A DNA stretch of 64,000 nt from Johnsonella ignava ATCC 51276 (GTDB taxonomy: Bacteria; Bacillota; Clostridia; Lachnospirales; Lachnospiraceae). The notes below the pieces were generated by a model. The model ran no database searches. It saw only the letters and a list, made by a program, of their open reading frames with translations, and was not told where the DNA came from. Positions 34,664 to 43,420 of the stretch are shown here, piece after piece. The position numbers were made by a program, and so were the translations under genes. The DNA is taken from positions 25,536 to 89,535 of the forward strand of contig NZ_JH378835.1 of the NCBI RefSeq assembly GCF_000235445.1, read 5' to 3'. The number at the start of each line of letters is the position of its first letter. Positions within the stretch are counted from its first letter, which is position 1.

Positions 34664-35596
34664 TCAAAAATTAATTCTCTCCTCTTCAACCACAAGCGGT
34701 CTTTTCATAACCCTCTGGTTAATAGTAAGCACATACTCTCCAATCATTCCTATAAAAAAAATCTGGACAGAGCCCAAAAACAGCATGCCTATAAGAATAG
34801 GAGCCATTCCGGCAGGGAATCTGTCCCAGTACATAAGTTTAAGTACCAGGTATACAAAAGCGGCAGTCATACTTAAAATGCAAGAAATCCCCCCTATAAA
34901 GGTCGCAAGCCTAAGTCCGAATTTGGTATATGAAGTGATTGAAAGCATTGCGGCATCATAAAGTCTGTAAAAATTATTGCTTGTTTTTCCTGCACGCCTT
35001 CTGGGCTGCTCATAGGGTATCTCCTTTCGCCTGAAACCGAGCTCCGCAACAATTCCACGTAAAAACGGCGTAGGATCGTCAAGCCTCCTGAGTACATCAA
35101 TAAAGCTTCTGTCATAAAGCCCAAAACCTGTAAAATGTTCAATCTGTTCAATATCTGAAAGCTTTTTTATAATCTTATAATAAAGACTCCTCATACGGTA
35201 CATAAGGAAATTTTCACGGCTGGCTTTTTTTATGCCTACCGCAATCTTATATCCCTCCTCCCACGCCTTTACATACTCAGGCAGCATCTCAACGGGATCC
35301 TGAAAATCAGCCGCCATAAGTATAACGGCATCACCGCTGCTTTGAAGCATACCGTAATAGGGGGAATTGAACTGCCCGAAATTCTTCGCATTAAATATCC
35401 CCTTTATGTCCTTATCTTCAGCACATAATTTTCTTATAATATCCCTTGAAGAATCTGATGAGTCATTATCAATAAATATAAGTTCATACCTGTAATTTGC
35501 AAGCCTGAGTTTAAATATATCTTTTACAGCATATGCAAGCGCCTCTATATTCGCCTCTTCATTATAGCATGGTACAACTATGCTTATAGTTTTCAT
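34664..35596 (-). CDS. DPM1/GtrB-type family 2 glycosyltransferase
   Basis: A 310-residue GT2 enzyme of the polyprenyl-phosphate sugar synthase group: SIVVPCYNEEANIEAL at the start, MAADFQDP as metal motif, and two C-terminal transmembrane helices (about 235-258 and 270-295). Enzymes of this class make undecaprenyl-phosphate-linked glucose or mannose for later modification of a glycan outside the cell. No flippase or polytopic transferase partner is next to it. Confidence 0.88.
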   Translation of the reverse strand: MKTISIVVPCYNEEANIEALAYAVKDIFKLRLANYRYELIFIDNDSSDSSRDIIRKLCAEDKDIKGIFNAKNFGQFNSPYYGMLQSSGDAVILMAADFQDPVEMLPEYVKAWEEGYKIAVGIKKASRENFLMYRMRSLYYKIIKKLSDIEQIEHFTGFGLYDRSFIDVLRRLDDPTPFLRGIVAELGFRRKEIPYEQPRRRAGKTSNNFYRLYDAAMLSITSYTKFGLRLATFIGGISCILSMTAAFVYLVLKLMYWDRFPAGMAPILIGMLFLGSVQIFFIGMIGEYVLTINQRVMKRPLVVEEERINF

Positions 35597-35624
35597 AAAT
35601 TAAAACCTCTTATTAAATTTAAAG

Positions 35625-35686
35625 AGCCGGATTTAAAAGCCTGAATTTAAATCTCCGGCTTTTAAGGCTCAAATTTAAATCTCCGG
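35625..35686. repeat. Short repeats (TTTAAATCTCCGG) forming a hairpin in an intergenic gap
   Basis: TTTAAATCTCCGG occurs twice about 28 bases apart, and an inverted partner (AGCCGGATTTAAA) precedes them. The hairpin at 35625-35660, read on the minus strand, is followed by CTTTAAATTT. It may terminate transcription from the dehydrogenase side or be a small dispersed repeat. Confidence 0.45.
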
Positions 35687-35786
35687 ATTAAAGTATCCCG
35701 CAATATCCGATATTAAAATATTTTTCCAATTTTAATTATATCATCACAGACCGGTGCGGCATATAGCCACAGCGATTTGATAAAAA

Positions 35787-36848
35787 TCAAAATATTACCT
35801 CGGTCTTAATTACATCATCACCTTTAAACCTCATAAGCTCAAGAGCAGTGGCGATATTTTCAAAACCGCAGAACTTATGCGTAATCATACAACCCGGATT
35901 GAAGTCTGCATATTTTACAACTCTCATAAGCCTTTCAAGCCTTATACGGCCTCCCATGCCAAGTTCCATATACAGGGTCTTTCCGCCCATGCCTCTGCCT
36001 GAAGAAAATTTAGGTACAGGTATAGCCTCATCGCCCGGAAAATGCTTTAAATTTACTATACGTCCTATACCATAACGTACTATATCATAAGCAAGACAAA
36101 GCACATCATCACCGCCTCCGCATATTATAACCGCATCGGCTCCTCTGCCTTCAGTCAGTCTCAATACCTCGGTTTTTATGTCCTTTTCTTTATAATTGAT
36201 AATGTCATTTACGCCGTATTTAAATGCAAGCGGTACTGATACCTTTCTTGTACCTGCCGCAATTATCCTGCCTGCACCGTGCAGTCTTGCACCTGCCGCC
36301 GCCATAAGACCGACAGCACCTATTCCTATAATAACCACCGTGTCTCCAAAACGGATATCGGCAGCCTCTATGCCGCCAAACCCGGTAGTAACCATATCAA
36401 CGCACATTAATGCATCATCTGTCGACACATTTTCAGGAATTTTTGCCAGAGAAGCATCGGCATCATCTACAGCAAAATACTCCGCAAACACCCCGGGTAT
36501 ACTTCTGCCCAGAGCATTTGATGAAAATGCCCTGCCTGCATGCAAAAAATTCCCCTCCTGAATCTCAGGCGAATGCCAATCAGGTGTCATTGCAGGAACT
36601 GCCACTAAATCTCCGGGCTTAAAATCCCTTACTCCACTTCCTGTCTTATAAACTTCCGCCACCGCCTCATGTCCCAATATAAGCCGGTCAGGCTTCCTGC
36701 TTCCGCTTCCATAAACCGTATTTACATCGGAAGTACATACAGACACTGCCACCGGCTTTAAAATCGCACTGTAACTATCTTTAAGCACCGGTTCAGGCAT
36801 ATCCTCAAACACCGCTCTCCCCGGACTTTCAAGAATAAATGCTTTCAA
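35787..36848 (-). CDS. Zinc alcohol dehydrogenase, secondary-alcohol (TBADH/CBADH) type
   Basis: A 353-residue medium-chain dehydrogenase resembling the NADP-dependent secondary alcohol dehydrogenases of Thermoanaerobacter brockii and Clostridium beijerinckii. It has zinc ligands Cys38 (VCTSDVNTV), His60-Glu61 (GHEA) and Asp in CVDMVTTGF, then the dinucleotide fold VIIGIGAVGLMAAAGA followed by AGTRK, where the Gly-x-Arg favours NADP. It lacks the four-cysteine structural zinc loop, as that group does. It sits among glycan genes, so it might act on a keto or polyol intermediate of a surface sugar, or simply on fermentation alcohols. Confidence 0.87.
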   Translation of the reverse strand: MKAFILESPGRAVFEDMPEPVLKDSYSAILKPVAVSVCTSDVNTVYGSGSRKPDRLILGHEAVAEVYKTGSGVRDFKPGDLVAVPAMTPDWHSPEIQEGNFLHAGRAFSSNALGRSIPGVFAEYFAVDDADASLAKIPENVSTDDALMCVDMVTTGFGGIEAADIRFGDTVVIIGIGAVGLMAAAGARLHGAGRIIAAGTRKVSVPLAFKYGVNDIINYKEKDIKTEVLRLTEGRGADAVIICGGGDDVLCLAYDIVRYGIGRIVNLKHFPGDEAIPVPKFSSGRGMGGKTLYMELGMGGRIRLERLMRVVKYADFNPGCMITHKFCGFENIATALELMRFKGDDVIKTEVIF

Positions 36849-36869
36849 TTATATTTACCTCTCAATTTT

Positions 36870-38246
36870 TTAAGTCAGTTTATTTAAATCATCCTTAAGT
36901 GTATAGATCTCCGTACCCGGTCTAAAATCCCTTTTTATAATATTTTCTATCTCACTGCTGTAACCGGGTGCAACTATTATAATAATATCTGCCGGATCTT
37001 CAAGGGCAGCCTGAGGTGATATAATAGGTATATGTGAGGCAGGGGCATACTTTCCCTGCTTAAATTTTGCGGAATCTATTATATATTTTATAATCTTCCC
37101 ATCACCTGTATTACACTTTTTATACCCGTCATCGCTACTTATACCATCCGCTTTGTTTTTTAAAAGCATTGTGGCACACAGTGTAAAACCCTGATGACCC
37201 GCTCCCCATATCGCCACGCTCTTATTTTGAACCTCCGCCCTTTTAAAAAGACTGTCAAAAGTTTTCTCTATCTCATCTTTTTGTTTCAAAACAGGTCTAA
37301 AATCCGGGGCTTTTCTTTTTTTAACTATCACTTCTATGGTATCAAAGTTTACTATACAGCTTGAAAGCACCTCAAAACCCGCATTGTTCAATAATGTTGT
37401 TAAGCTGTTTACCGTATAATAAGCTATATGATCCGGTATTATCTCGTAATATCCCTTATTGTTAATTATATACTCAAGATCAGGTACTGTAATAAGCCCG
37501 AAACCGTCATCGGATATATTTGAATAAATCGCCCTTAAATAGCCAAGCGGATCCGGTTGATGCTCAAGAAAATTAAATGAACAGAATGCATCAAAGGGCG
37601 CATGTTTAAATACTGTATACTCATTTTCAGGAAAATTTGTTTCAACATCAAGTCCTTTATCTCTTGCTTTTTGTGCCAGCTCTTCATTATGTTCGATGCC
37701 GTAAGCCTGAACCTTAAAGTCCTTAAAAAGTTCAAGAAATTCACCGGCACCGCAGCCCGCTTCAATTATTTTCTTGTTTTTTAAGTTTCCGATCTCTATA
37801 AATTTTTCATACTGTTTTTTTCTTAGCTCATACATTGTGCTTGAGCCCCCGCCTGCCCTTATCACGTCCCTGTAATAATACACCGGCTCTTCACCAAGCT
37901 GTACAAGCCCGCAGCCTGTACAGAACATAATTGTAATATCGGCGGGATTATCATTTTTAAGGTCTTTAAAATCAGGTATATCCTGGGCTGTGGCAGGCAT
38001 GTTTTCAATTGAAAAGAGCTTTTTTAATCTTCCACTGCAGGCTATACAACTTTTAACATTTTGTAAAACAGGCAATGAGCCTGTTTTAAATACCTTGCCT
38101 TGCGTTTTTGAATTATCTGATCTGCATTTCTTTGCATGAACTTTTTCAGTATCCGATTTGCACTTTCCGGATGATGTTTCTGTTGTATATTTTTTTAAAT
38201 CTTTTTTTAAATCTTTTTTCAAATCATCTTTAAAATCTTTTTTCAA
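36870..38246 (-). CDS. Zinc-finger class I methyltransferase (C-methyltransferase-like)
   Basis: A 458-residue protein. Residues 1-20 are a lysine/aspartate tandem repeat (DLKKDLKKDLKK). A four-cysteine N-terminal domain (CIAC, then CTGC, about 67-125) precedes a SAM-binding core (IIEAGCGAGEFLELF, about 170-290) and a C-terminal Rossmann-like domain (IWGAGHQGF). This is the plan of sugar C-methyltransferases such as TylC3/NovU relatives (Methyltransf_13/12/14). Its neighbours (epimerase, TPP enzyme) support sugar modification. The true start may lie after the repeat. Confidence 0.82.
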   Translation of the reverse strand: MKKDFKDDLKKDLKKDLKKYTTETSSGKCKSDTEKVHAKKCRSDNSKTQGKVFKTGSLPVLQNVKSCIACSGRLKKLFSIENMPATAQDIPDFKDLKNDNPADITIMFCTGCGLVQLGEEPVYYYRDVIRAGGGSSTMYELRKKQYEKFIEIGNLKNKKIIEAGCGAGEFLELFKDFKVQAYGIEHNEELAQKARDKGLDVETNFPENEYTVFKHAPFDAFCSFNFLEHQPDPLGYLRAIYSNISDDGFGLITVPDLEYIINNKGYYEIIPDHIAYYTVNSLTTLLNNAGFEVLSSCIVNFDTIEVIVKKRKAPDFRPVLKQKDEIEKTFDSLFKRAEVQNKSVAIWGAGHQGFTLCATMLLKNKADGISSDDGYKKCNTGDGKIIKYIIDSAKFKQGKYAPASHIPIISPQAALEDPADIIIIVAPGYSSEIENIIKRDFRPGTEIYTLKDDLNKLT

Positions 38247-38323
38247 ATTTTTCTAAATCCTTTTTAAAGTTCTATTCACAATAATTTTAATATCTCTATT
38301 TTAATGAAACTATTATTTAAACA

Positions 38324-39286
38324 TCATCTCTCTGAAAGCATTGCATCTCTGATTAATTGTATCCCTTTATTAAAATCCACACCGGCTTTAAAGCCTGTAA
38401 GTCTTTTAAGCTTTTCTATCGAGGGATTAAGATACGGTATCCCCTCTTTCCTGTCGTTTTTACCTGTAAATAAAACCTTACCCTTTTTTCCAAGAACATT
38501 CTCTATATCAAGTACAAAATCCTTAAGCACCCTTGTAGTATCACTTGCTATATTTACAACATGAGCCTCCTCATGTCTTCCGGACATAAACTTGCACTGT
38601 GCAAGATCGGCTATCGCAGAGGCACAGTCGGTTACATACAGATAGTTCCACAGCTGCGTACATTTTCCGAATATAACTTCCTTATCTTCAAGAAGATTTC
38701 TTATACATGTGCTTACAAGTGAATTTCGGTGATCTCCTGTGCCGTATATACTAAAAAGCCTTAAATGTATGTATTCCATATCCATATCCTCACACAATAC
38801 ACAGGCATTTTGAAGTACTCGCAGCTTTGCCTTGCCGTACTCTGAAACCGGACTGCATGAAAGATTTTCATCATATATATAACTCCTGTCAAAGCCTTTC
38901 TTTCCTATCCTGTCAAGAGTAACACCGTACTCCGCCTGTGAACCGGCAAATATAAATCTTTTACAGCCAGTAACCTGAGCAAGACTTATCAGATTTAAAG
39001 TATTTTTTATATTCAGTCTCTGGATTTTTTCATTCATCCTGTCGTCAGCACCTTCACCTGCCCATGCAAGATGTATAAATATATCCATCCTGGGAAATTT
39101 ATTGAACGACATTTCTTCTATGGAATTCATGTCATGCCTTATGACATGGATATTTCTGAAATCACATTTGCTTTCATTTCCGGAACCCGGACGTACAAGA
39201 GCGTATACTTCATGATTCCTTTTTACAAGCTCTACAGCCAGATATCTCCCTATAAAGCTTGTTGCACCTGTAAGAAATATTTTCAT
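38324..39286 (-). CDS. NAD(P)-dependent sugar epimerase/dehydratase (SDR)
   Basis: A 320-residue extended SDR protein: GATSFIGRYLAVELVKR cofactor motif at residues 7-23, the YxxxK active site as EYGKAKL (about 157-163), and an S-containing FAGSQAEYG strand. Similar proteins reduce or epimerise nucleotide-linked keto sugars. It is 56 bases after the TPP enzyme and 77 before the methyltransferase, all in one direction. The exact reaction is not determinable. Confidence 0.85.
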   Translation of the reverse strand: MKIFLTGATSFIGRYLAVELVKRNHEVYALVRPGSGNESKCDFRNIHVIRHDMNSIEEMSFNKFPRMDIFIHLAWAGEGADDRMNEKIQRLNIKNTLNLISLAQVTGCKRFIFAGSQAEYGVTLDRIGKKGFDRSYIYDENLSCSPVSEYGKAKLRVLQNACVLCEDMDMEYIHLRLFSIYGTGDHRNSLVSTCIRNLLEDKEVIFGKCTQLWNYLYVTDCASAIADLAQCKFMSGRHEEAHVVNIASDTTRVLKDFVLDIENVLGKKGKVLFTGKNDRKEGIPYLNPSIEKLKRLTGFKAGVDFNKGIQLIRDAMLSER

Positions 39287-39342
39287 ATCTTAAAGTTCTT
39301 TCTCTTAAAATTCTTTTTCTTAAAATTCAACATAAATTATAA

Positions 39343-41301
39343 CTATATTTCACGTGGTATTATCATATTTTCATCCATTTCCTCATCAGAAAGAAACGGT
39401 GTAAGATCCTCAAGAGGAGGACTTACTATACTGCCGTCAGGAAGTCTTTTTGCCGAAGACTTAGGCTCAAATTCCCTGTCTTTAGTTACAAATGCCTCAC
39501 ATATCACGGGACCTTCCGTTTTAAATGCCGCATCAACCGCAGCCTTAAGCTGTGAATTATGTTCCGCCTTTATATAAGGATAGCCATAGGTCCATGCAAG
39601 TTTTTCCATACTCGGAAAACTTAAGTCTCCGCTTTCAGGACCTATACCTACCATAGGTCTTTGTGAAAAAAACTTTCTTTGGGTCTGGCGTATACTGTGA
39701 TAACCTTCATTGTTTATAAGGAAGATTTTTATATTCATTCTGTGATGTATTATAGTCTGAAGTTCCTGTAAATTCATCTGTATACTTCCGTCTCCGGTTA
39801 TAAGCACAAGTTCTTTTTCATAGTGTTCATCACCTGATTCCGTGCTTTTTTCAATGACTGCCGTATATGCACCTATTGCAGCAGGAAGGTCATATCCCAT
39901 TGAGGCAAATGCCGAATTTGATATAAACCTCTGCCCTCTCTTAATTATATATGAATGTCCTCCTACCACACATGCGGAACCGTTTCCTACAACAATAATC
40001 TGTTTTTCTTTTGCTCTTAGCCCTATCTCATGTATAAATGCGTATACATCAGCCTGTTTGCTGTCATCATCCTTTAAAAACTCTTTTCTGCAAACAGGAT
40101 ATTTCTTTTTCCAGTACATACATGTATCCACCCAGTTCATACCTTTTATACCCGGACCGCCTCCTGACCATATAGGCGTCTTTTCAGCTTTAAGCACCCT
40201 GAGCATCGCAGAAAAAAGCTCTTTGCAATCTGCATGCACAGGCATTGATACATGCAGTGTAGGCTTTTTAAGTTCATTCTCATCTATATCATTTACTATG
40301 GTATATGCCTGTCTTGCCCAGCCTTTACAGTTAAATCCCACCTGCCTTATACCAAGCCTTGAACCTGCTGAAAATACAAGATCCGAATTTTGTACTGCAA
40401 AATTTCCGGGTCTGTCCCCAAAATTTCCGGGTCGTCCTACATAAAGCGGATGGTCATCCCATATACAATCCTCACTATTCCAACCGGTTACCACAGGTAT
40501 ACCCAGCTTTTGTACAACTTCTATAAACTCCTTATGTGCATTTCCTATCCGTATACCGTTTCCGGCGTTAAACACAGGTCTTTTTGCCTGCTTTATCTTT
40601 TGTATTATCTCCGAGGCGATTTCATCACTCACCCTGCCGGGAAGCTTTTGCCGCTTTTCACCACATCCTCTTTTATCCTCAGCTGCAATATATTTACTTG
40701 TTTTGCAGCCCCAACCGTCTCCCCCGGATTCATAATCTTTGATGTCAAAACCTTCCAGTTCAGTGCTTTCTATATACGCTCCCTGTACATCAAGAGGTAT
40801 ATCCAGCCATGCAGGTCCCGGTCGTCCTGAATACGCCAGATAGACAGCCTTTTCAAGACAATACCTTATCCTCATGGGATCCGTTACCATTTCAGAATAT
40901 TTTGTTACACATGAAACCATTTTGCATATATCAAACTCCTGATCTCCCATAGCCCTTATATCAACTCCTGATGACCTTGCAGTCCAATCATACCTGACCT
41001 GACCTGATATTATAAGCATGGGTATGGAATCAAGCCAGCCACCTGCAACTCCTGTTATTGCATTAGTGCCTCCCGGACCCGTAGTAACACATACAAGAGC
41101 AATTTTATTGTGTATCCTGGCATAAGCCTCAGCTGCTATGGCACATGCCTGCTCATGATGATTGTAAACCGTAACCAGCCCCTCCTGATGCCCAAGGGAA
41201 TCATTAAGATGCATTGCACCTCCTCCGGTTACTGAAAATGAATTTTTAATCCCTAAATCAACTACTTTTTTAGCAATATAGTCACTTAGTTTAATCTTCA
41301 T
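39343..41301 (-). CDS. Thiamine-diphosphate enzyme, acetolactate-synthase-like
   Basis: A 652-residue TPP enzyme with the pyrimidine-binding domain (catalytic Glu in NHHEQACAIAAEAYARI, about 46-62), a central domain (about 235-380) and the diphosphate-binding motif GDGSIQMNLQELQTI with NNEGYHSI (about 540-580). An unusual 45-residue insertion rich in Gly/Lys/Cys (about 185-230) precedes the central domain. It is not beside ilvC/ilvN and is first in a glycan operon, so carboligation onto a keto sugar (as in YerE-type branched-sugar synthesis) is a better guess than branched amino-acid synthesis. No sequence feature proves this. Confidence 0.82.
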   Translation of the reverse strand: MKIKLSDYIAKKVVDLGIKNSFSVTGGGAMHLNDSLGHQEGLVTVYNHHEQACAIAAEAYARIHNKIALVCVTTGPGGTNAITGVAGGWLDSIPMLIISGQVRYDWTARSSGVDIRAMGDQEFDICKMVSCVTKYSEMVTDPMRIRYCLEKAVYLAYSGRPGPAWLDIPLDVQGAYIESTELEGFDIKDYESGGDGWGCKTSKYIAAEDKRGCGEKRQKLPGRVSDEIASEIIQKIKQAKRPVFNAGNGIRIGNAHKEFIEVVQKLGIPVVTGWNSEDCIWDDHPLYVGRPGNFGDRPGNFAVQNSDLVFSAGSRLGIRQVGFNCKGWARQAYTIVNDIDENELKKPTLHVSMPVHADCKELFSAMLRVLKAEKTPIWSGGGPGIKGMNWVDTCMYWKKKYPVCRKEFLKDDDSKQADVYAFIHEIGLRAKEKQIIVVGNGSACVVGGHSYIIKRGQRFISNSAFASMGYDLPAAIGAYTAVIEKSTESGDEHYEKELVLITGDGSIQMNLQELQTIIHHRMNIKIFLINNEGYHSIRQTQRKFFSQRPMVGIGPESGDLSFPSMEKLAWTYGYPYIKAEHNSQLKAAVDAAFKTEGPVICEAFVTKDREFEPKSSAKRLPDGSIVSPPLEDLTPFLSDEEMDENMIIPREI

Positions 41302-41481
41302 ATCTGGTTTATTAAAATCTCCTCGCCTTTAATCTGTAAAACCTGCATAAATATAAGCATGTCTTTTCCCAGAGTATACCACATTTTATAAAAAGGCTCA
41401 AATGAAAAAAAGTTTACAGGTTACAGCTTTCTTACAATGTTCTTACTATCACAATTTTACTCTTTTATTATTTTAAATATC

Positions 41482-41490
41482 TGGTATAAT
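41482..41490 (+). promoter_or_regulatory. Extended -10 promoter of the small cell-wall-repeat gene
   Basis: TGGTATAAT gives a perfect -10 with an upstream TG. The -35 region is poor. It lies about 80 bases before the start codon of the gene at 41575, in an otherwise gene-free stretch from 41302. Confidence 0.5.
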
Positions 41491-41574
41491 CAATTCATGA
41501 GTTGATGATGAATGAGATATTGCTCATAGGATTTCATTAACCTGATAATAATTTTAAAAAAGGAGGTATCGTAT

Positions 41575-41925
41575 ATGGGAGTAAAAAAGATTTTATATTC
41601 TTTAGTTCTTTCTTCAACAATTTCCATAATGTCTTTAACACCCGCCTTTGCTTCAGTCAAAGCAGTTAATGCAGATTCATACAATTGGACAAAGACTACC
41701 TCCAATGTATGGCATTGTGTTAATGAAAAGGGTGAAAACGTAAGCGGTTGGGTTATTCATGATGACAGTACTTATTATCTTGATAAAGACGGTCTTATGA
41801 AAACCGGCTGGATTAAGTATAAAAATTCATGGTATTGCCTTGATGAAGAAGGAAAACTTAAAACGGAACAGTGGATTGACAATTATTATGTCAATGATGA
41901 AGGAAAGATGACAAAGATACGCTGA
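41575..41925 (+). CDS. Small secreted cell-wall-binding-repeat protein
   Basis: A 116-residue protein with a signal peptide (residues 1-27, cut near AFASVKA) and about four choline-binding-type repeats (WHCVNEKGENVSGWV, YYLDKDGLMKTGWI, WYCLDEEGKLKTEQW, YYVNDEGK). It has no enzyme domain, so it may coat the wall or act as a partner for a larger surface protein. AAAGGAGG precedes the ATG by 9 bases. It is one of few plus-strand genes and ends at a strong two-way terminator shared with the next gene. Confidence 0.88.
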   Translation: MGVKKILYSLVLSSTISIMSLTPAFASVKAVNADSYNWTKTTSNVWHCVNEKGENVSGWVIHDDSTYYLDKDGLMKTGWIKYKNSWYCLDEEGKLKTEQWIDNYYVNDEGKMTKIR

Positions 41926-41978
41926 TATAACGTTATATTTGAAACATTAAAACTTTAACAATCTGTAAAAGCCCCCAA

Positions 41979-42012
41979 AAAACCCCTGCGGAAATAGTCC
42001 GCAGGGGTTTTA
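41979..42012. terminator. Bidirectional terminator
   Basis: A perfect 9-bp GC-rich stem CCCCTGCGG/CCGCAGGGG with a 7-base loop has TTTTAAATTTT after it on the plus strand and TTTTTT after it on the minus strand. It separates two convergent genes. Confidence 0.9.
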
Positions 42013-42034
42013 AATTTTATCCAAATATATACTT

Positions 42035-43279
42035 CTATCTGCTTTTATTTTTTATCCACACTCCATCGGCATCAAGGTAAAATGTATCAACTCTTGTATT
42101 ATATGCCATCTGCCCTGTATCGGGGTAAAAATAATACCATTTATTTCCTATCTCAAGCCAGCCCTGTGCCATAGCACCGTCTGCGTTCATATAGTAGGTC
42201 TTGTTTTCCGGAGCTTTAATCCACGCCTTCATAACAAGCTGACCTTCTTTTTCTTTTTCATCAGTACTTAAATAGTACCATCTGCCCTCATCATAAAACC
42301 AGCCGGTCCTCATATCGCCCTCAGGATTCATATAATAGGTCTTTGCATTATATTTTTGCCAGCCTGTAAGCATAATACCTGTTGCATTAAACAGATACCA
42401 CTTTCCGTTTATATATTCCCAACCGTTTGTTTTAAGATTGCCGTTCGGAAATTTATAGTACCAATAAACATCTTCTTTTATCCAGCCTACTTTTCCGTCA
42501 TTTTGTGCCGTAGCGGCATTTGCTTTTCCGCTTCCGTCAGAGATATGGTTTTTATCTATATAGTATTCATCCGACATAACCCATTCGGATTTTTTTCCTA
42601 CTTCTTTTTGCTCCTGAGTATGCGGTACCGTCCTTACCCTGTACTTATAAGTTCCTTCAGCCGTCATATATGGATAAAAATTAAAACTTTCCCCCTGATG
42701 ATCCTCAACTGAAAAAACCGGGGATTCTCCTCTATAAAGTGTAATGTCATAGTAGCCTGAACTGTCTTCCGGATTTTTCCATCTTCCTCTTCCTATGGCG
42801 TTTTGCCCGTCAACAAGCTCAACTTCCTTAGGAGGCTCATAAGTACCCTTTACAGGTCTTAACTCCACTACAATCTCAAGATTACTGCCCTTTTTTTCAA
42901 CCGATATCACATCGGCACCTGTAACTTTTACATTATCCTTTGAGTAATTGCCTCTGAACTGGTATCCGTTTGAACCTCCGGACGGACTTGCAGATACTTT
43001 AATTCTCAGTTTGTCTCCTATGCCTGTTTTATTTTTACCCGAATTTGTTTTTTCAATAACTCCAAGTGAGTACTGTTTTGATTTGACATAGACATTTATA
43101 TCGCCTCCTTTAGGTGATGATGTGTCCACTGCCAGATTTTCAAGGAACAGTCCTGCCTCAAGCTCATGATGTACTTTAAAATTCACTTCGGTAATTGTCT
43201 TTATATTCGCATAAGCCTTTGATGCAAACAGGCATGATATAACAAAGCTTATGCCGAAAATCGCTTTAATATGCTTCAT
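42035..43279 (-). CDS. Secreted protein with C-terminal cell-wall-binding repeats
   Basis: A 414-residue protein with a signal peptide (1-24, cut near AYANIKT), a beta-rich middle (about 25-240, with no domain I recognise), and about six choline-binding-type repeats to the end (WYLFNATGIMLTGWQ, YYMNPEGDMRTGWF, WYYFYPDTGQMAYNT). The start at 43279 has AAGGAGG 6 bases upstream. The middle resembles putative surface proteins of related anaerobes in having internal repeat strands, but no function is clear. Confidence 0.87.
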   Translation of the reverse strand: MKHIKAIFGISFVISCLFASKAYANIKTITEVNFKVHHELEAGLFLENLAVDTSSPKGGDINVYVKSKQYSLGVIEKTNSGKNKTGIGDKLRIKVSASPSGGSNGYQFRGNYSKDNVKVTGADVISVEKKGSNLEIVVELRPVKGTYEPPKEVELVDGQNAIGRGRWKNPEDSSGYYDITLYRGESPVFSVEDHQGESFNFYPYMTAEGTYKYRVRTVPHTQEQKEVGKKSEWVMSDEYYIDKNHISDGSGKANAATAQNDGKVGWIKEDVYWYYKFPNGNLKTNGWEYINGKWYLFNATGIMLTGWQKYNAKTYYMNPEGDMRTGWFYDEGRWYYLSTDEKEKEGQLVMKAWIKAPENKTYYMNADGAMAQGWLEIGNKWYYFYPDTGQMAYNTRVDTFYLDADGVWIKNKSR

Positions 43280-43420
43280 ATTATCCTCCTTTTTAAGAAC
43301 CTTTATATATTTATTAGTATACTTTGAAAAAGCCAAATAGTAAACTTACAAGTTCTTTACAAAAAACACCGATAAGGAAATAATTATTTAATCAGATTAT
43401 TTAATTATCATTTCCTTATA

